The notes under the pieces are model-generated. The model made no database searches and had not been told where the DNA came from. It was given only the letters and a program-made list of their open reading frames with translations. The position numbers were made by a program, and so were the translations under genes. Below, one piece after another: positions 1 through 10,262 of a DNA stretch of 64,000 nt (positions are counted from its first letter, which is position 1; each line of letters starts with the position of its first letter). The DNA is from Chamaecyparis obtusa (lineage: Eukaryota; Streptophyta; Pinopsida; Cupressales; Cupressaceae): positions 868,001-932,000 of the forward strand of contig BSBK01000881.1 of NCBI GenBank assembly GCA_027943335.1. Direction: 5' to 3'.

Positions 1-960
1 TCTATGAACTTATTGTAATTTGCCTTGTAGGCTCCTTAACAACTTGAGTGTGTGGGGTGGAGGCATTTCCATTATGGCCTTGAATTTATTGGGATTAATC
101 TTTATGCCTCATTGTGATATAATGAACCCTAATAGCTTACCTGATGTTACACTAAAGATGCACTTCTTTGGGTTGAGTTTCAAGCCATAGTGATGTAGAT
201 GGTCGAAAATATGCTCAAGGACATCCAAGTGTTCCAACTGTGTCATTGATTTGGATAAAATGTCAGCCACATAATTTTTGAGTATCTTCTGTATCATGTC
301 ATGGAAGATGGCTATCATTTCTCTTTGATAGGTGGCTCCTACATTCTTTAACCCAAATGACATCATATTATAACAAAAGGTCCCCTATGGTGTTGTGAAT
401 GCTATTTTATGTTGGTCTTCCTCTGCTATGTGAATTTGATTGTATCCTAAGAATTTTTCCATGAGTGATAGCATCTCGTGACCAGCCGTGAGGTTGATGA
501 TCATGTCTATGTTAGATAGGGGAAATCATCATTTGGGCATCCTTTGTTAATGTCTCTAAAGTCTGTGCAGATCCTAATTTCCCCTGATGGCTTGGTCATT
601 GGCACCATGTTATAGATCCATTCTGAGTAATCAATAGCTCAGATGATTTTTTCTTATAAGAGCTTTTCAAGATCTACTTTAACCAATAAGGCTACCTTGG
701 GATACATCTTGTGGAGCTTCTGCTTGACTAGTTTGGTGTTTAGGTCCACTGCAAGGTGATGAACAACTAAGTTTGGATCCAGCCCAGGTATGTGAGTATA
801 TGACCATGCAAAATTTATGGTTTCTTCTTGGAGGAGTGTTGTGAAAGTTGCCTCTTCACCTTTAGTCAGGGATTCTATGATGTCAGTTCCCAAGTTGATT
901 GGCTTGGTGTCTTCAATGAGTATGAGGGACTACTCTGGTCCATAATAGTGGATAGGAGGA
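1..960 (-). pseudogene. Ty3/gypsy reverse transcriptase fragment (pol)
   Basis: Two readable blocks are visible. At 893-654 the FAWSYTHIPGLDPNLVVHH and VKQKLHKM segments match the start of the RT domain. At 366-109 there are SFGLKNVGATYQREM, NYVADIL and LNPKKCIF segments, that is the palm and what follows. Family members have Y-x-D-D at the catalytic site; here the third position is Ala (codon at 267-265), which would abolish polymerase activity even without the stops between the blocks. Protein synthesis from this fragment is not expected. RNase H and integrase should lie beyond the left edge. Confidence 0.85.
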
Positions 961-1639
961 AGAGGTAAGTCTTCATATTCTAGAACTTTAGAGAGATTTT
1001 CACTAGAAGATATGCCCTTTGTTTTTACTTTTTTATAGTTAGAATGTGCCCTTGAGGGGTTTACACAAAAACAATAATTCTTTTATGTTTTATTTTTCAT
1101 TTTGTAGCTAACCTCTTCCCTGAAGTATCCCTTGGGGTCCAGCTTATAGAAATATGCTGATTTGTTCCCCCAACCTTATTATTGGTCTGATGCTCCCATG
1201 AATTTTAAGAGTGCTTCTTCACTTCAGAATTCATCAATGTGTGCAATTCTTGGTTGGTCCTAGTCTATGAGTTCAGGATGGATGAGGGGAACGTCAATAA
1301 GGTTGATCTGGTGAGTTGGAAGAGGACCGAATCACCTAGGTAGGTTTCATTGTCAAATATATCATCGTAGGATTTCTTCACTTCCTCTTCAGGGATGTCT
1401 TCGACTTCTATGATTTTGTCCTGGATATTCAAGAGGGTAACATTGGGTGTGTTGGTGCCCCTAGTTGTGGTAGTGGGGCCTTATATATGTAGACGAGGGG
1501 TGTTAAATCTAAGGCCTCAATGTCTTAGGTTTTGTGAGGCTTTCATCAAATATTTCATTCCACCTTCTTCGGGTCCTAGACCACCACCTTAATAGTTCCA
1601 TTATTCTATAGCCCACTTATGTGATGCAGGGCATTTATC

Positions 1640-2680
1640 CTTGAAGTACCCAAGGAGCTTGGTGTCAGGAGGTGGGAGATCTTTATACAGCCATATGTTA
1701 ATATCAGGGTCCATCTCTTGATTATTCAGATTCCATGTGAGATGAATGTGGATAGCTCTATTTTCTTTACTTCGGGCTTAGTTTGAGGGGGCTTTCTTTG
1801 GTGACATGGAATCCCTTGGGTATGTGGATCAAGTGAAAATTCCCCAACTACAAAGGTGTCAATCAAACTATATATGCCGCAACCTCTATTGTTAATATTG
1901 ATAGTGGAAAGAGTGGAGGAGAGGATTGTCTCTGGATCACAGTGGGATTGGTATGAGATGGTGACAGAAGTGCCAATATCGATGCTAGGATAGTGAGTGT
2001 AGTGGAGAAATGATGCTTCCAATGCACAAAATTATGCGAAGGGTTAAGGATTAGTGTGGATGGTGACTTCAGTGCCTTGATGTGGAAATTTAATGCACTG
2101 ATGGTAGGTGGATGAGACAACTTTTATGGAATGGATCCATGGTTAGCCGAGGAGGATGTTGTAGGGAAGATCAAGATAAACAACATGGAAGATGGTTTCT
2201 TGAATTGTTGGGCCCAACATGATGGGAAAAAAAATGGTACCTTTTGAGGTATGCTCAAAGTTATCCTACTTGCTAGATGAACTTTAGTGTGCACAAATTA
2301 AGGGACAAACCATTATCTATCATGTCACGTTTGACAATAAAGTCATTTACCATGATGATGATACAGAGAGGGAGATTGTGATCAGGTTTCATGGATGGAA
2401 TGTCAGAAGTCTTGAAGGAAAGGGCACAAGATACAGACAAGTTCCCCACAAGGTTCTCAAACTAGATGGTGTTAATGTCTGTGGAGACATGTGCCTCTTG
2501 GAGGGCTTTATTGAGGATTTCCTGGTGAATGTGTGAGGTGCAAAGAAGGTCGAGGATGGTGATTTGGGAAAGTGTATTCCCAAGGTATTCCAAGTTGTTG
2601 TACTGTGCATTAGGTGTGGGCATTGGATTAGCACCAAAAACATTTATCCTGCCTCTACGTGTGGTGACCACACACTAACT
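1640..2680 (-). pseudogene. Ty3/gypsy protease region and protease-RT linker
   Basis: The minus strand around 2400-2290 reads as VNDFIVKRDMIDNG followed by LNLCTLKF. This is the active-site neighbourhood of plant gypsy proteases in which D-x-G appears as IDNG. Further along (2160-2050) the STYHQCIKFPHQGTEVTIH segment is a typical continuation of these polyproteins. The block at 2671-2462 (ILDLLCTSHIHQEILNKAL) is the usual gag-protease junction. Stops and frame changes are scattered through it. Between about 1640 and 960 the linker to RT is only weakly readable; I see no extra RNase H there. Confidence 0.65.
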
Positions 2681-2884
2681 GTTGGCACCTTTGACATGGA
2701 TGGCATTGACTGTTGGCTCAACCTAGGATATGTATTTGATAAATTTTTCATAATTGATATAAGCAGTTGTGTAGTATTTTTCACTAGCACGGTCACTTTG
2801 CTTACCTTTTCCTTGGTTTTGGGGTGGTGTGTTAGCATTGGCTATCTTCTTACCTGTATTGTGTTGAGGGAACACATTTTGATA

Positions 2885-5441
2885 GATTTACAGGTTGCCA
2901 TTGGGTGAAGGCTGGGTAGGTGCGTCTAGTGTGATCTCCTTCTTGTCAATGAGATCTTGGATGTAGTGCTTGAATTTCATGAACTTTATGGTGGCGTGTC
3001 CTTTAACATAGTGATAGTCACAATATTCATTTTCCTTATACCATGTGGAATTTGGGATGGTCTCATCGAATGGTTGGGTTTGGGGATAAACAATCAAGTT
3101 GGCACTAGCCATTCGATGAAATATTACATCCAAAGGTTCACCAAGAGGGGTTTCTGTGCGCTTTTGATTATTTTAAATGTGCAACTTTTTTTGACCTTGG
3201 GTGACTGATATGGCATTGGCTTAATTTTGATAATGTTGTATGGGTTGCTAGTAGGCTAGTGTTTGCTCCTGATAGGAAGGAGTAGGTGGTGTAGGGGTGA
3301 ACACAATGATTTGGATGAGACTATTCATTAATGAGATTATATTGTGAGCTCTTTTTATAATGCTTGATTGTATCGTCATCCAAGAGGCCTCACTCAATAT
3401 TCATTACTTTTCCCTTAATGTCCTGATAGGTTTGTATGCAATTCATATGCATGAATTGGGATTACTTCAGATGTAGATTGTCAATGAAGATTTTTGTGAG
3501 ATGCTTCTCTGGTGGTTGGTATGACAACCTCGTGGTGAGGTTCTTCCATCTTTGTAGGTAGTCATCCAAGCTCTGACCTCCCTTTTGTTTTGAATTGCAT
3601 AAGTCCAAAAGTGACAACTCATTTTTGACGTTGTGTGCATGAACTTTTCAGAAAGTTCCATAAATGTGGTTATTTATCCATAGGGTATTTTATAGAATCA
3701 CTTGATAGAGGTTCCTCCCAAGATCTTGGGAAAGAGGTGCATGGAGGAAATTGTAACTGTAGGCAACCTCTTGGAAATCCATGTAAAATTATTTTACATG
3801 GCTGAATGGATCTCCCTTCCCCTGATATTTGGAAAACTTAGGTATTTCAAAATGCTTGGGGAAGGGGACTGTTGTGATGGACTTGTCAAAGGGGTAAGGA
3901 AAAACCTCTTTTAACTTTAAGGTATTTCTTTTTGTACCATCTTTGAGCTCCTTGATAGAATTTTTCATTTCTTCCCATTCTAAATTTGCAGGTATTAGAG
4001 TGGGTACTCCCATTGGGAATAGATTTGATGGTGTAGGCGAATATGGATGGTTCTATGAGGGATATTGGGTGATTGGATAGGAGTATTTCCCAGCTATGTA
4101 GACAGAATGTCCAATGGATTTTGTGGTGATGAATGGATAGTGTATTGTTGTTGAGGTGCAGAGGCATATTGTTGTGCTGAGTATGGCATTGCCTGTTGTT
4201 GCTGGGGAATGAGGGGATGTTGCTGTTGTGCTGAGAAGCACTACTTCCATGGAGGAGGTTGGTAGAATGGTGTGGATTGTTGATGCACTTGGATTTGCGT
4301 TTGGACAATGTAGGTAGGGTTCATTCCCTCATTTCTGAGTGGTGGAATGGGTCCTTCAATGATGGTGATAGGAGGTAGTTGTGCGAGATATCTGGAAAAA
4401 TGAGAGGAGCTTTACTGCTATGGTGGTGGCACAGTTTGAGAGATGGTGGATAACATGGATAAATAGTTGGTAAATGTGGGAAGAGATGCAATTTGAGGTG
4501 GCAGTGGGGGTTGTGCTATGAACTAGACATCAGGTCGTATGCTCATAGGATTATAGATGTGGGACTGTGTTTGTATCCCTAGTACATTCATTTGTGCCTG
4601 ATTAAAACCCTAGGAAGATTTAGTCCTTGCAACGGGTTGCAATGTAGGCATGATGATGGAGGTTTGTGATGTGAGTGGCTGATTTTGAGGTCCAGTAAGA
4701 GGCATCCCTATTTTTATAAAATGGTTGTTGGGCTTGTATATTGGTAGTAAAAGGTACGAGGGATACTTGGGCAGAGGCAAGATGAGTGACAGGTGGAAGG
4801 GGTGCTTGGTTGAAGGTTTGCTGAGTGGTAGAGGGAGGTTCTTGTGCTACCCCATGGAAGAGTGGTGCTGATGTTGAGGCTTGGCTTATGAAAGGTGGAG
4901 GTATTTCTTGTATGGAACTTTGTGCTTGGGTGGTAGTTTTGGATGTGGTAGGTGGGGGTGGTGCTCCCATGATGGAGAAAGGAGTGGATTATGTCGTCAT
5001 GTGTACGAAGGGGTTTATGGAACTAGATTGTAATAGGTGAGGGATAGGTAAGGCCACTTGGGATAGTTTTAAGCTAGGGTCAATGATTTTTTGGATGACA
5101 GTGGGGTAGGAATCAACGGGGATGTGTATGGATTTTGTGGGATTGAAGGGCTGAAGTTGTGGTGGAATGGGAGTACCCTCCTACGTGTAGTTTTCCAAGA
5201 TGGCAAGATGATTTTGAGATATGATTTCACTAACCATTTGTACATGTCCATGATGACTCATAAACGCTTCCATGGAACCCATGGTGGGTTCTTCAGTTGG
5301 ATCTACCCACATGTTCTCGATATGTGGTGGTTGTGGGTCATATGTTACCATTGCGTTGTTATGATCCTTGGGGTCAAATGAACTAGTGACAAGATTAGGG
5401 TCCATATTATTTCTCTTCTTAGATCGTGTCTTGAAAGACAT
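2885..5441 (-). pseudogene. Ty3/gypsy gag, decayed
   Basis: Coding begins near 5441 (MSFKTRSKKRNNMDPNLV). It runs through a proline/threonine-rich N-terminal part (4970-4620) and then the retrotransposon gag domain (4013-3467) with VFPYPFDKSITTVPFPKHF and IPKFSKYQGKGDP segments. It ends in a zinc-finger-like segment at 3030-2990 (YCDYHYVKGHATIKF). In relatives that finger closes with Cys; here it is Phe, so zinc binding is doubtful. Several frame changes separate the blocks. A second, better-preserved copy of the gag domain lies at 13186-12797. Confidence 0.8.
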
Positions 5442-8037
5442 GAAAAATGCAAGTCCTAGGATGGGGAAATGAAAATACAGATGATAGATGAATGCAAGAT
5501 ATTTCTAAAAAAATTTAAAGATGGGGATAGGATTGTCCTAAGGAAAGCTAAGGATAAAGGCAAGATTTTGGATGACCCTAGATGGATTGAAGGATGCTTC
5601 AATTGGGTTGATGGGGATGTCCTAATAGTTAAGGATTACCTGGTACCAAATGAGAATGAGTTTCCTTTCTTGGTGTATGATCAAATTGGATGGGATTGTC
5701 AACCTTAGATAGACTTATTATCTTTGGAAGATAGGATCCTTGTCAATGCAAGACAATCTTTGGATCAAGATGATGAGGTCTACAAAGACAAGTATGAGCT
5801 ACCCTAGAAAATCTTAGCCAAAGGGTGGAGCTATAAGATAGGTTTGATTTAGGATAAGGATTCAAAAAACTCAAAAGGATAAGGCACTAGGTGGAGAGTT
5901 GGATGGTTAATTGATTTTTGGATTTAGATTCTCTTTTTTGTTTTGTTTTGTTTTGTTTGGATTTTTAGATTAAGGATGATGGTTTTGATTTAAATGAGAT
6001 TATCTAAGGGGATGACATACATGAACCTAAGGGATGATATAAAATGCATGGATGCAAGGATGTTAAGATAGTTTCATGGGATTCAAAAGAATGTGGCGCA
6101 CGATAATCCTACTAGTCTTCGATTTCCAAGGTAAAAAAATGATAGTTTATCTAGAAACATGCTCCAAAATGGATGATATTTGCATTGTAGGTCACTCTAT
6201 CAAGTTTATCTTAATACTTGGTTTCTTCCTTGATTGTAGTTAGTATAGCTTGATGATCCTTGAGTTTGTGTTCTGCAATTTTCTTCTCGTGATAAACACA
6301 AGCAATAGTTAGCTTTACTTTCTTAGGCTTCATGAAATCGGTCATATCTCGAAGGATGTTGAATAGATCAATGTTTCATGATAAATGATTCTTAAAGCGC
6401 TTAGGTTGAAAGGTGTTTGGGATGAATTTGATCAATTGGGATTTTAATCTGACTTTTCTCTCTAATGGCAAAGGACTCAATTTCAAGCATTCAAATCAAA
6501 AGATAACAGTCACATGTCTAAAAATTATCCAGCAAGGGACAAAGCAACCTTGCGAGAGACAAGAAATAGTCAAAATGAAGTTGACAATGTTTTTGTGATG
6601 TGCATATGTTTTGAGAGGCTCTTAATGCAAACAATCAAGCATAATTACTACCTTAAGGATTTGGTTGAGTGTGAAAATCCTCTCTCGTTGACTTAGGTAC
6701 ACTTCAAGAGCTAATCAAAATATGGTCATCACCAAGCACATAATGGCTCTAGTCATGATGTTGTATTATCTGACTCCAAATGCTCAGGAAGACACGATAT
6801 GGTGACTGTCTTGGGGAGGTTATTATCCTTCTTGCACTTGGATTATCACACTTTGGAGGGTGAACCAGGTAGCTTCTATGTAATGGATTTTAGTAAGGGT
6901 CTCCATTCGAACACACTCTTTATGTCCGTATAAGCACGATTTAAGCATATAGCCCCACAAAGCACCTTGGCACAAGTAGTCACGTAAATGTGATTTAGAC
7001 CATGATTCCCTACTAATGTGTTAGGTGAGAGTTGAGTATAAGATCAAATATTATTCGACTTTTGAGGATTTAACCCCAAGAGGAGAATTTGATTAACATG
7101 ATTTGGAGTGGTGGGCTTACACCTTGTTCTCACATGGGTTGTTCCCAGGAGTGTTTTACATCAACTAAAAAGCCCATCTGAAGGATGAAATTGAGAGCAT
7201 GGATTGGCAATGAGAGGAGTCTAGATTTATAATATTCCCTCAAGGGGAAAAGATAATACTCTCCTATCCAATGTTGTTTTCTCCCAAACACATCAAGCAC
7301 ACTTGTTCATTCCCAAAGTCCTTATTAAAGTATGTGTCAAATGAGTCTAGGTTTCTTATTGTTAAAAATACAAGAGCATACTCCCTATCAGTTAACAAAA
7401 CACTACAAGTGGACTTTTTAAAAGATGCCTAAGAAAAAATATTAATGAGAAGACATGATGTTTGTTTGTATCTCCTAGGCAACCTGCAACACCAATAGGA
7501 TTAGTAGTTTCAAGATGATTATTTGGAAAGCATTCTACAACCACAAAAGAGTTAGTAGTTTAAGATGTTGATGACTTTGGCAAGTGATCTTTTTATCAAG
7601 GACAATATGAAGCCAAAACAATCACCAAGATCCAAAAACTTTAAGATTTAAGGCTTAAAAAATGCTCTTTGTTTCTAATACAAGAAAATAGAGAAGGAGG
7701 TTTTATGTGTAGACTCATACGAGTATACACATAGAACAATATGAGAAAACACCTAATGTAGAGTTCTGGAATGAGAATATACCATGCTCAGTACGAGCAT
7801 GCATAGGTTGCGGTACGAGAAAATAGGGCTAGAAAGAATGTAGACAGAGATGGGTTTTAAAGCCAATACGAGTATTATCAACATGCAATATGAGTATACT
7901 CAGTATGCAGTATGAGTAAAAAAGATAGAATGATGTTTACTTGTACGGGGATTTTCACTGCCTTGTAAGAGGACTGCCAGAGTTTCAAAAATTGATGATG
8001 AAAATCCTCAAATGAGGAAGAAATTTGTGTGGTCGGT
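5442..8037 (-). other. Untranslated leader between primer site and gag; no gene seen
   Basis: About 2.6 kb lies between the primer site and gag. I see no protein family in any frame; the longest open frames are short and on the wrong strand. It holds a (TTTTG)n run at 5934-5958 and a stretch at 7700-7915 where short units of the form (G)TACGAG or TATGAG recur. Leaders this long are known in Athila/Tat elements. Confidence 0.5.
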
Positions 8038-8055
8038 GTCCCATCGGGCGTGCCA
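8038..8055 (-). promoter_or_regulatory. Primer-binding site of the gypsy element
   Basis: On the minus strand TGGCACGCCCGATGGGAC follows the LTR end (CACA) after a 3-nt spacer, as expected for a tRNA-primed start of minus-strand DNA. The pattern resembles primer sites of plant gypsy elements; I could not assign the tRNA with certainty. Confidence 0.7.
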
Positions 8056-8620
8056 AAATGTGAATGCGATGAACCTAACCTATCAAGAGCACATGTAGAC
8101 AAGAAAACATTATCTTAAAAAATGCATGCAACATATGACAAAGATTCACACATACCACCTCCGATTGAGCCAAAATGAGAGCACCCACGCCCCATTTGAT
8201 TTGCTCATTTTTTGAGAGTGTGGATGTTCTCTCCAAAAACAATGAGAGAATCCCCAATGCAAACTAAGATGATTAAATCCTAAATTGAAGCCAAAGGAAG
8301 TCCCAAATGGTGCAAAACTAGTATGAGGAACTAGTTTGCATCAATGGATTCCAAGATGAACATGGTGAAGATTAACTACAAATGCTATGTAAGATTTGAT
8401 ATTCTTTAACCATTAAACATGATATGTGATTTAAATTGAAAAGAAACTACAGTGCTAAGTAAACTAAGATTCATTCACTATTAACATTATGCTATGTGAT
8501 CTAAAATTGAAAGCAAGAACAGAGGAACTAACACGCTAAAATGCTATGAAATTATAGACCTAAACTAACACATGATAACAATGCATAAAATGCATTAATG
8601 AATTGCTCATGGAGAGGCCT

Positions 8621-8629
8621 CTATTTATA
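8621..8629 (-). promoter_or_regulatory. TATA box in LTR U3
   Basis: TATAAATAG on the minus strand, in the right orientation and about 440 bp from the LTR 3' end. The duplicate LTR near 14.2 kb has a damaged version at the matching place. Confidence 0.6.
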
Positions 8630-8667
8630 GATTTTGGAGGGAGGAAGAGGGATTGAATGAGGTGGCA

Positions 8668-8896
8668 CCTATGTGGCATCCACATGGGAGCCACATAGGA
8701 TATACATAGGCTAGAGGGGATGACTATGATGAAAGGTTAATTTGAGACAAGATGGGCATTTAAGGTTTGAGTGGCTCAAGGTTGCTCACACATGTGTGAG
8801 AAACTTTGGGAAAGAGTGTGGGGGACAAAGAGTTGAATAATTTAAGGAATTTTGGTGGCTTCCTTGGGGAGAGTTGCTCACACGTGTGAGCAACTC
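8668..8896. promoter_or_regulatory. Three palindromes in LTR U3, one containing a G-box
   Basis: At 8871-8896 there is a perfect 26-bp palindrome (half-site GAGTTGCTCACAC) centred on CACGTG, the plant G-box. At 8785-8800 CTCACACATGTGTGAG is a perfect 16-bp palindrome of the same type. At 8668-8677 / 8690-8699 CCTATGTGGC and GCCACATAGG form a 10-bp inverted repeat. All lie 40 to 270 bp upstream of the TATA box, where U3 enhancers are found. bZIP or bHLH binding at CACGTG is known biology; its use here is inference. Confidence 0.6.
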
Positions 8897-9334
8897 ACTA
8901 GCTCTAATGAGGTAACTAGGAATCACTTTTTAAGTGAGGTTAAGAGAGTGATTAGGTGGAAGAGTAGGTTTAGAAAGTGAGGTGATGGGTGTAGGCTAGG
9001 TTTTAGGTAGGGATTTAGATTAATTTAAATTGGTTTTAGATTAATCCAAGCTTAGAAAAATATTAGGGTGTGGAGGGATTTAAATAAATAGAAATTTATT
9101 CAAAAAGGGATTTATGGGGGACATGGATTAAAATAAGTTTGATACATTAGAAAGATGAGTATACAAATTAGATTTAAATACTTGAGATAATGAACCCAAC
9201 TTAATTAAATAATTATACTTAAAAGGGTAGAGGAATATGACAATAATGATTAATTAACTAAAATTAATTATGATGTCACATGGACTATTAATTAAATAGA
9301 TTTAATTAATATGAATGATTTTTAGGTGTCTACA

Positions 9335-10056
9335 GTCACTTCCTTGAAATTATTTGTATTTCCTCAAGGTCATTATCATCACTTAGAAATATTTTTTTTG
9401 CTTCAAAACCATTATGATTAGGAGTTTTTTTTAATTTTCAATATTTTTAAAGTAAAATTGACAACTTTGGTGCTTGTAATTGTTTCAATATTCCAACACA
9501 TTGATTGAATGCAACTTACTAATATAGAAAATGAATCTATTAATGTGTTACTATATCTTATAAATGACAATGTTGAGAGAATGATAAAATGAATGAACAC
9601 AAATTACTCTATAAATTGTAAGGTGAATAGATTAGCAAGCACTCATACTTATGCACCATGTTCGAAAAATAGAGAAGGTGATTGGGAAATCAACATCTAA
9701 GTATGAGTTAGTCACTCAATAATTTTATTCACATTAATTAATTTGTTTCATCCTCACTAATAGTAGAATTTGGAAGCACTCCCCAACACCTTGAATTGAT
9801 AGGTGAATTATGGAGGGTGTGCATAAGTGCCAATAAGATTTTATAAAGAAAGAATAATTAACTTGATTGCCTAGATACATGGAAAAAATAGTATATCCCA
9901 ATTATCAAAAATTATCTACAAATAATTTAATATAAATATCAACATTTGTTAATTTTATAAATCATAAGAATTACAACTTGATTATTTTGTTAGATTTTTA
10001 TATACTTTAAATTGACTATTTACTTTAAAAAAGGGAAGGGAAGTGGGAAGGGGGTA
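9335..10056. repeat. Flank repeat F, copy 1
   Basis: About 720 bp directly outside the LTR, AT-rich and without an ORF. It recurs almost unchanged at 14827-15559, again directly outside the LTR copy, and partly at 13788-14009. Because the outside flank is duplicated together with the LTR, the copies come from segmental duplication, not from two insertions. Confidence 0.75.
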
Positions 10057-10060
10057 TAGG

Positions 10061-10262
10061 CTAGTCATTATTGAGATTATATTGTGAGCCTTTTTTATAA
10101 TGATTTATTGTACCATTGTCCAAGAGGCCTCACTCAATATTTATTACTTTTCCCTTAATGTCCTGATAGGTTTGTATGCAATTCATACTCATGAATTGGG
10201 ATAACTTCGGATGTAGATTGTCAATGAATATTTTTGTGAGATGCTTCTCTGGCGGTTGGTAC
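10061..10262 (-). pseudogene. Second gag copy, distal fragment
   Basis: This stretch matches the first gag region around 3325-3525 nearly base for base (for example GAGGCCTCACTCAATATT and TTTTTGTGAGATGCTTCTCT). It is cut at 10262 by an insertion and continues at 12719. Too short and too damaged to encode anything. Confidence 0.8.

Larger units (their letters stand above)
1..9334 (-). mobile_element. Ty3/gypsy LTR retrotransposon (Athila/Tat-like), decayed, left end outside window
   Basis: Read on the minus strand from right to left there is an LTR (9334-8059), a primer-binding site (8055-8038), an untranslated leader, gag (5441-2885), protease (about 2680-1640) and reverse transcriptase (about 960-1). 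The rest of pol and the 3' LTR lie beyond position 1. The gag and RT wording (a PFPKHFEIPKF block in gag, PFGLKN-like and LNPKKC blocks in RT) is that of the plant gypsy group without chromodomain. Every frame carries several stops or shifts, so this is a dead copy. The lineage name is from recalled family resemblance, not a tree. Confidence 0.85.
8059..9334 (-). repeat. 5' LTR of the minus-strand gypsy element (1,276 bp)
   Basis: The LTR starts on the minus strand with TGTAGACACCTAAAA at 9334 and ends with CA at 8059, directly before the primer site. A TATA box (TATAAATAG, minus, 8629-8621) puts the transcription start near 8590, leaving a U3 of about 740 bp. Three inverted repeats sit just upstream of the TATA box in U3. 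A partial second copy, 8421-9334 equivalent, lies at 14010-14826 with the same outside flank. Confidence 0.8.

Noticed and set aside
5469..5708. 79-codon plus-strand frame next to the gag start
   Set aside because: Opposite strand to the element, no family, no promoter or neighbour logic; likely chance in the leader.
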